Origin: Haliscomenobacteraceae bacterium
GTDB lineage: Bacteria > Bacteroidota > Bacteroidia > Chitinophagales > Saprospiraceae
Assembly: GCA_947501115.1 (NCBI GenBank)
Contig: CANMVX010000004.1
Span: 62,001-126,000, forward strand
DNA length: 64,000 nucleotides
Direction: 5' to 3'
The notes below the pieces were generated by a model. It worked only from the letters and a program-made list of their open reading frames with translations, had not been told where the DNA came from and searched no databases. A program made the translations under genes and the position numbers. Below are positions 63,487-64,000 of this stretch, piece after piece (within the stretch, counting starts at the first letter, position 1; each line of letters starts with the position of its first letter).

Positions 63487-64000
63487 ATGTCGCAAATTGA
63501 GGAAAAAGAAGAAAAATCATTACATTTTATCGAGCAGATAATATTTGATGATTTAGCCATAGGGAAAAATAATGGGCGATTGCAAACGCGTTTTCCCCCA
63601 GAGCCAAATGGATATTTGCATATAGGGCATGCTAAAGCCATTGTAGTTAATTTTGGACTCGCCGCACAATATGGCGGAGATTGTAATCTTAGGTTTGATG
63701 ACACAAATCCGATAACGGAGGAGACGCTGTTTGTTGACAAAATAAGGGAGGATGTCTCCTGGTTGGGTTATCAATGGGCAAATGAATGCTATGCATCTGA
63801 TTATTTCGACACATTATATGCTTTTGCACATGACCTGATAGATAAAGGTCTGGCTTATGTCGATGATTCCTCATCGGCCCAGATTGCGGAAATGAAGGGG
63901 AATCCTGCAACGCCTGGAAAAAACAGCCCGTTCAGAGATAGAACCATAGCAGAGAATAAAGCTTTATTCACGGCTATGAAAGATGGTTCTTTTAAGGACG
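63487..64000 (+). CDS. glnS: Glutamine-tRNA ligase, partial
   Basis: About 171 residues of a GlnRS/GluRS-family class I synthetase, cut by the right edge. The start ATG 63487 follows argS by 25 bases. The sequence [19 protein letters not shown] contains the HIGH motif in its GlnRS form, and NLRFDDTNP with the later [11 protein letters not shown] fits GlnRS more than GluRS. The catalytic KMSKS loop and the anticodon domain lie outside the window. Confidence 0.93.
   Translation, partial: MSQIEEKEEKSLHFIEQIIFDDLAIGKNNGRLQTRFPPEPNGYLHIGHAKAIVVNFGLAAQYGGDCNLRFDDTNPITEETLFVDKIREDVSWLGYQWANECYASDYFDTLYAFAHDLIDKGLAYVDDSSSAQIAEMKGNPATPGKNSPFRDRTIAENKALFTAMKDGSFKD

Overview
The window is a contiguous, AT-rich stretch of a Bacteroidota chromosome. 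The evidence is threefold: repeated use of the Bacteroidota -7 promoter box TAnnTTTG, sparse Shine-Dalgarno sequences, and typical families (PorP/SprF protein, type A and type B T9SS C-terminal sorting domains, DUF1684, DUF3822, S16 with a long tail, a TonB receptor with a carboxypeptidase-like domain). The very large secreted multidomain proteins resemble those of Saprospiria, but that assignment is inference.

Layout. 1-3281: a partial class V aminotransferase and glmM (minus), then divergent PAP2 phosphatase and ZIP metal transporter genes. 3338-6945 (minus): a secreted beta-propeller protein, a DUF1684 protein, groES and groEL. 7034-11275: a promoter, a Phe/Tyr-rich leader peptide with an attenuator, then an aromatic amino acid operon (pheA, aminotransferase, tyrA, DAHP synthase fused to chorismate mutase). 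11314-12140: three tandem copies of a ~290 bp non-coding unit with a palindrome. 12203-20400: ElaA-like acetyltransferase, rpe, TonB receptor, rpsP with a structured leader, an unknown 467-aa protein, and a fused trehalose-6-phosphate synthase/phosphatase. 20378-23423 (minus): hemL, histidine kinase, response regulator. 23523-28799: HU-like/SPOR protein, DUF177-rpmF, RidA, trpS, FAH-family protein, metK, then an orphan promoter-hairpin unit.

29183-47399 is the accessory region. It holds three tandem paralogous secreted proteins, a 2281-aa T9SS type A cargo with LamG domains, a PorP/SprF protein, a membrane-bound AraC-type regulator, and a ~1640-aa type B cargo with six near-identical 146-aa metal-binding/PKD-like repeats. 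The two giants share a domain found twice in each, which suggests one surface system. 47439-49753 (minus): a lipoprotein and a polyprenyl-phosphate sugar transferase. 49821-58422: an unknown secreted protein, an FAD oxidoreductase, an alpha-2-macroglobulin without the thioester Cys, and a DUF697/SHOCT protein. 58426-64000: tsaD (minus), a membrane-anchored unknown, DUF3822, rsmD, argS and the start of glnS.

The best candidate for an undescribed system is the phenylalanine attenuator in front of pheA (7034-7207). Next are the tandem palindromic repeats (11314-12140), the structured rpsP leader, and the orphan promoter-hairpin unit after metK. No rRNA, tRNA, CRISPR array or transposase gene was seen.
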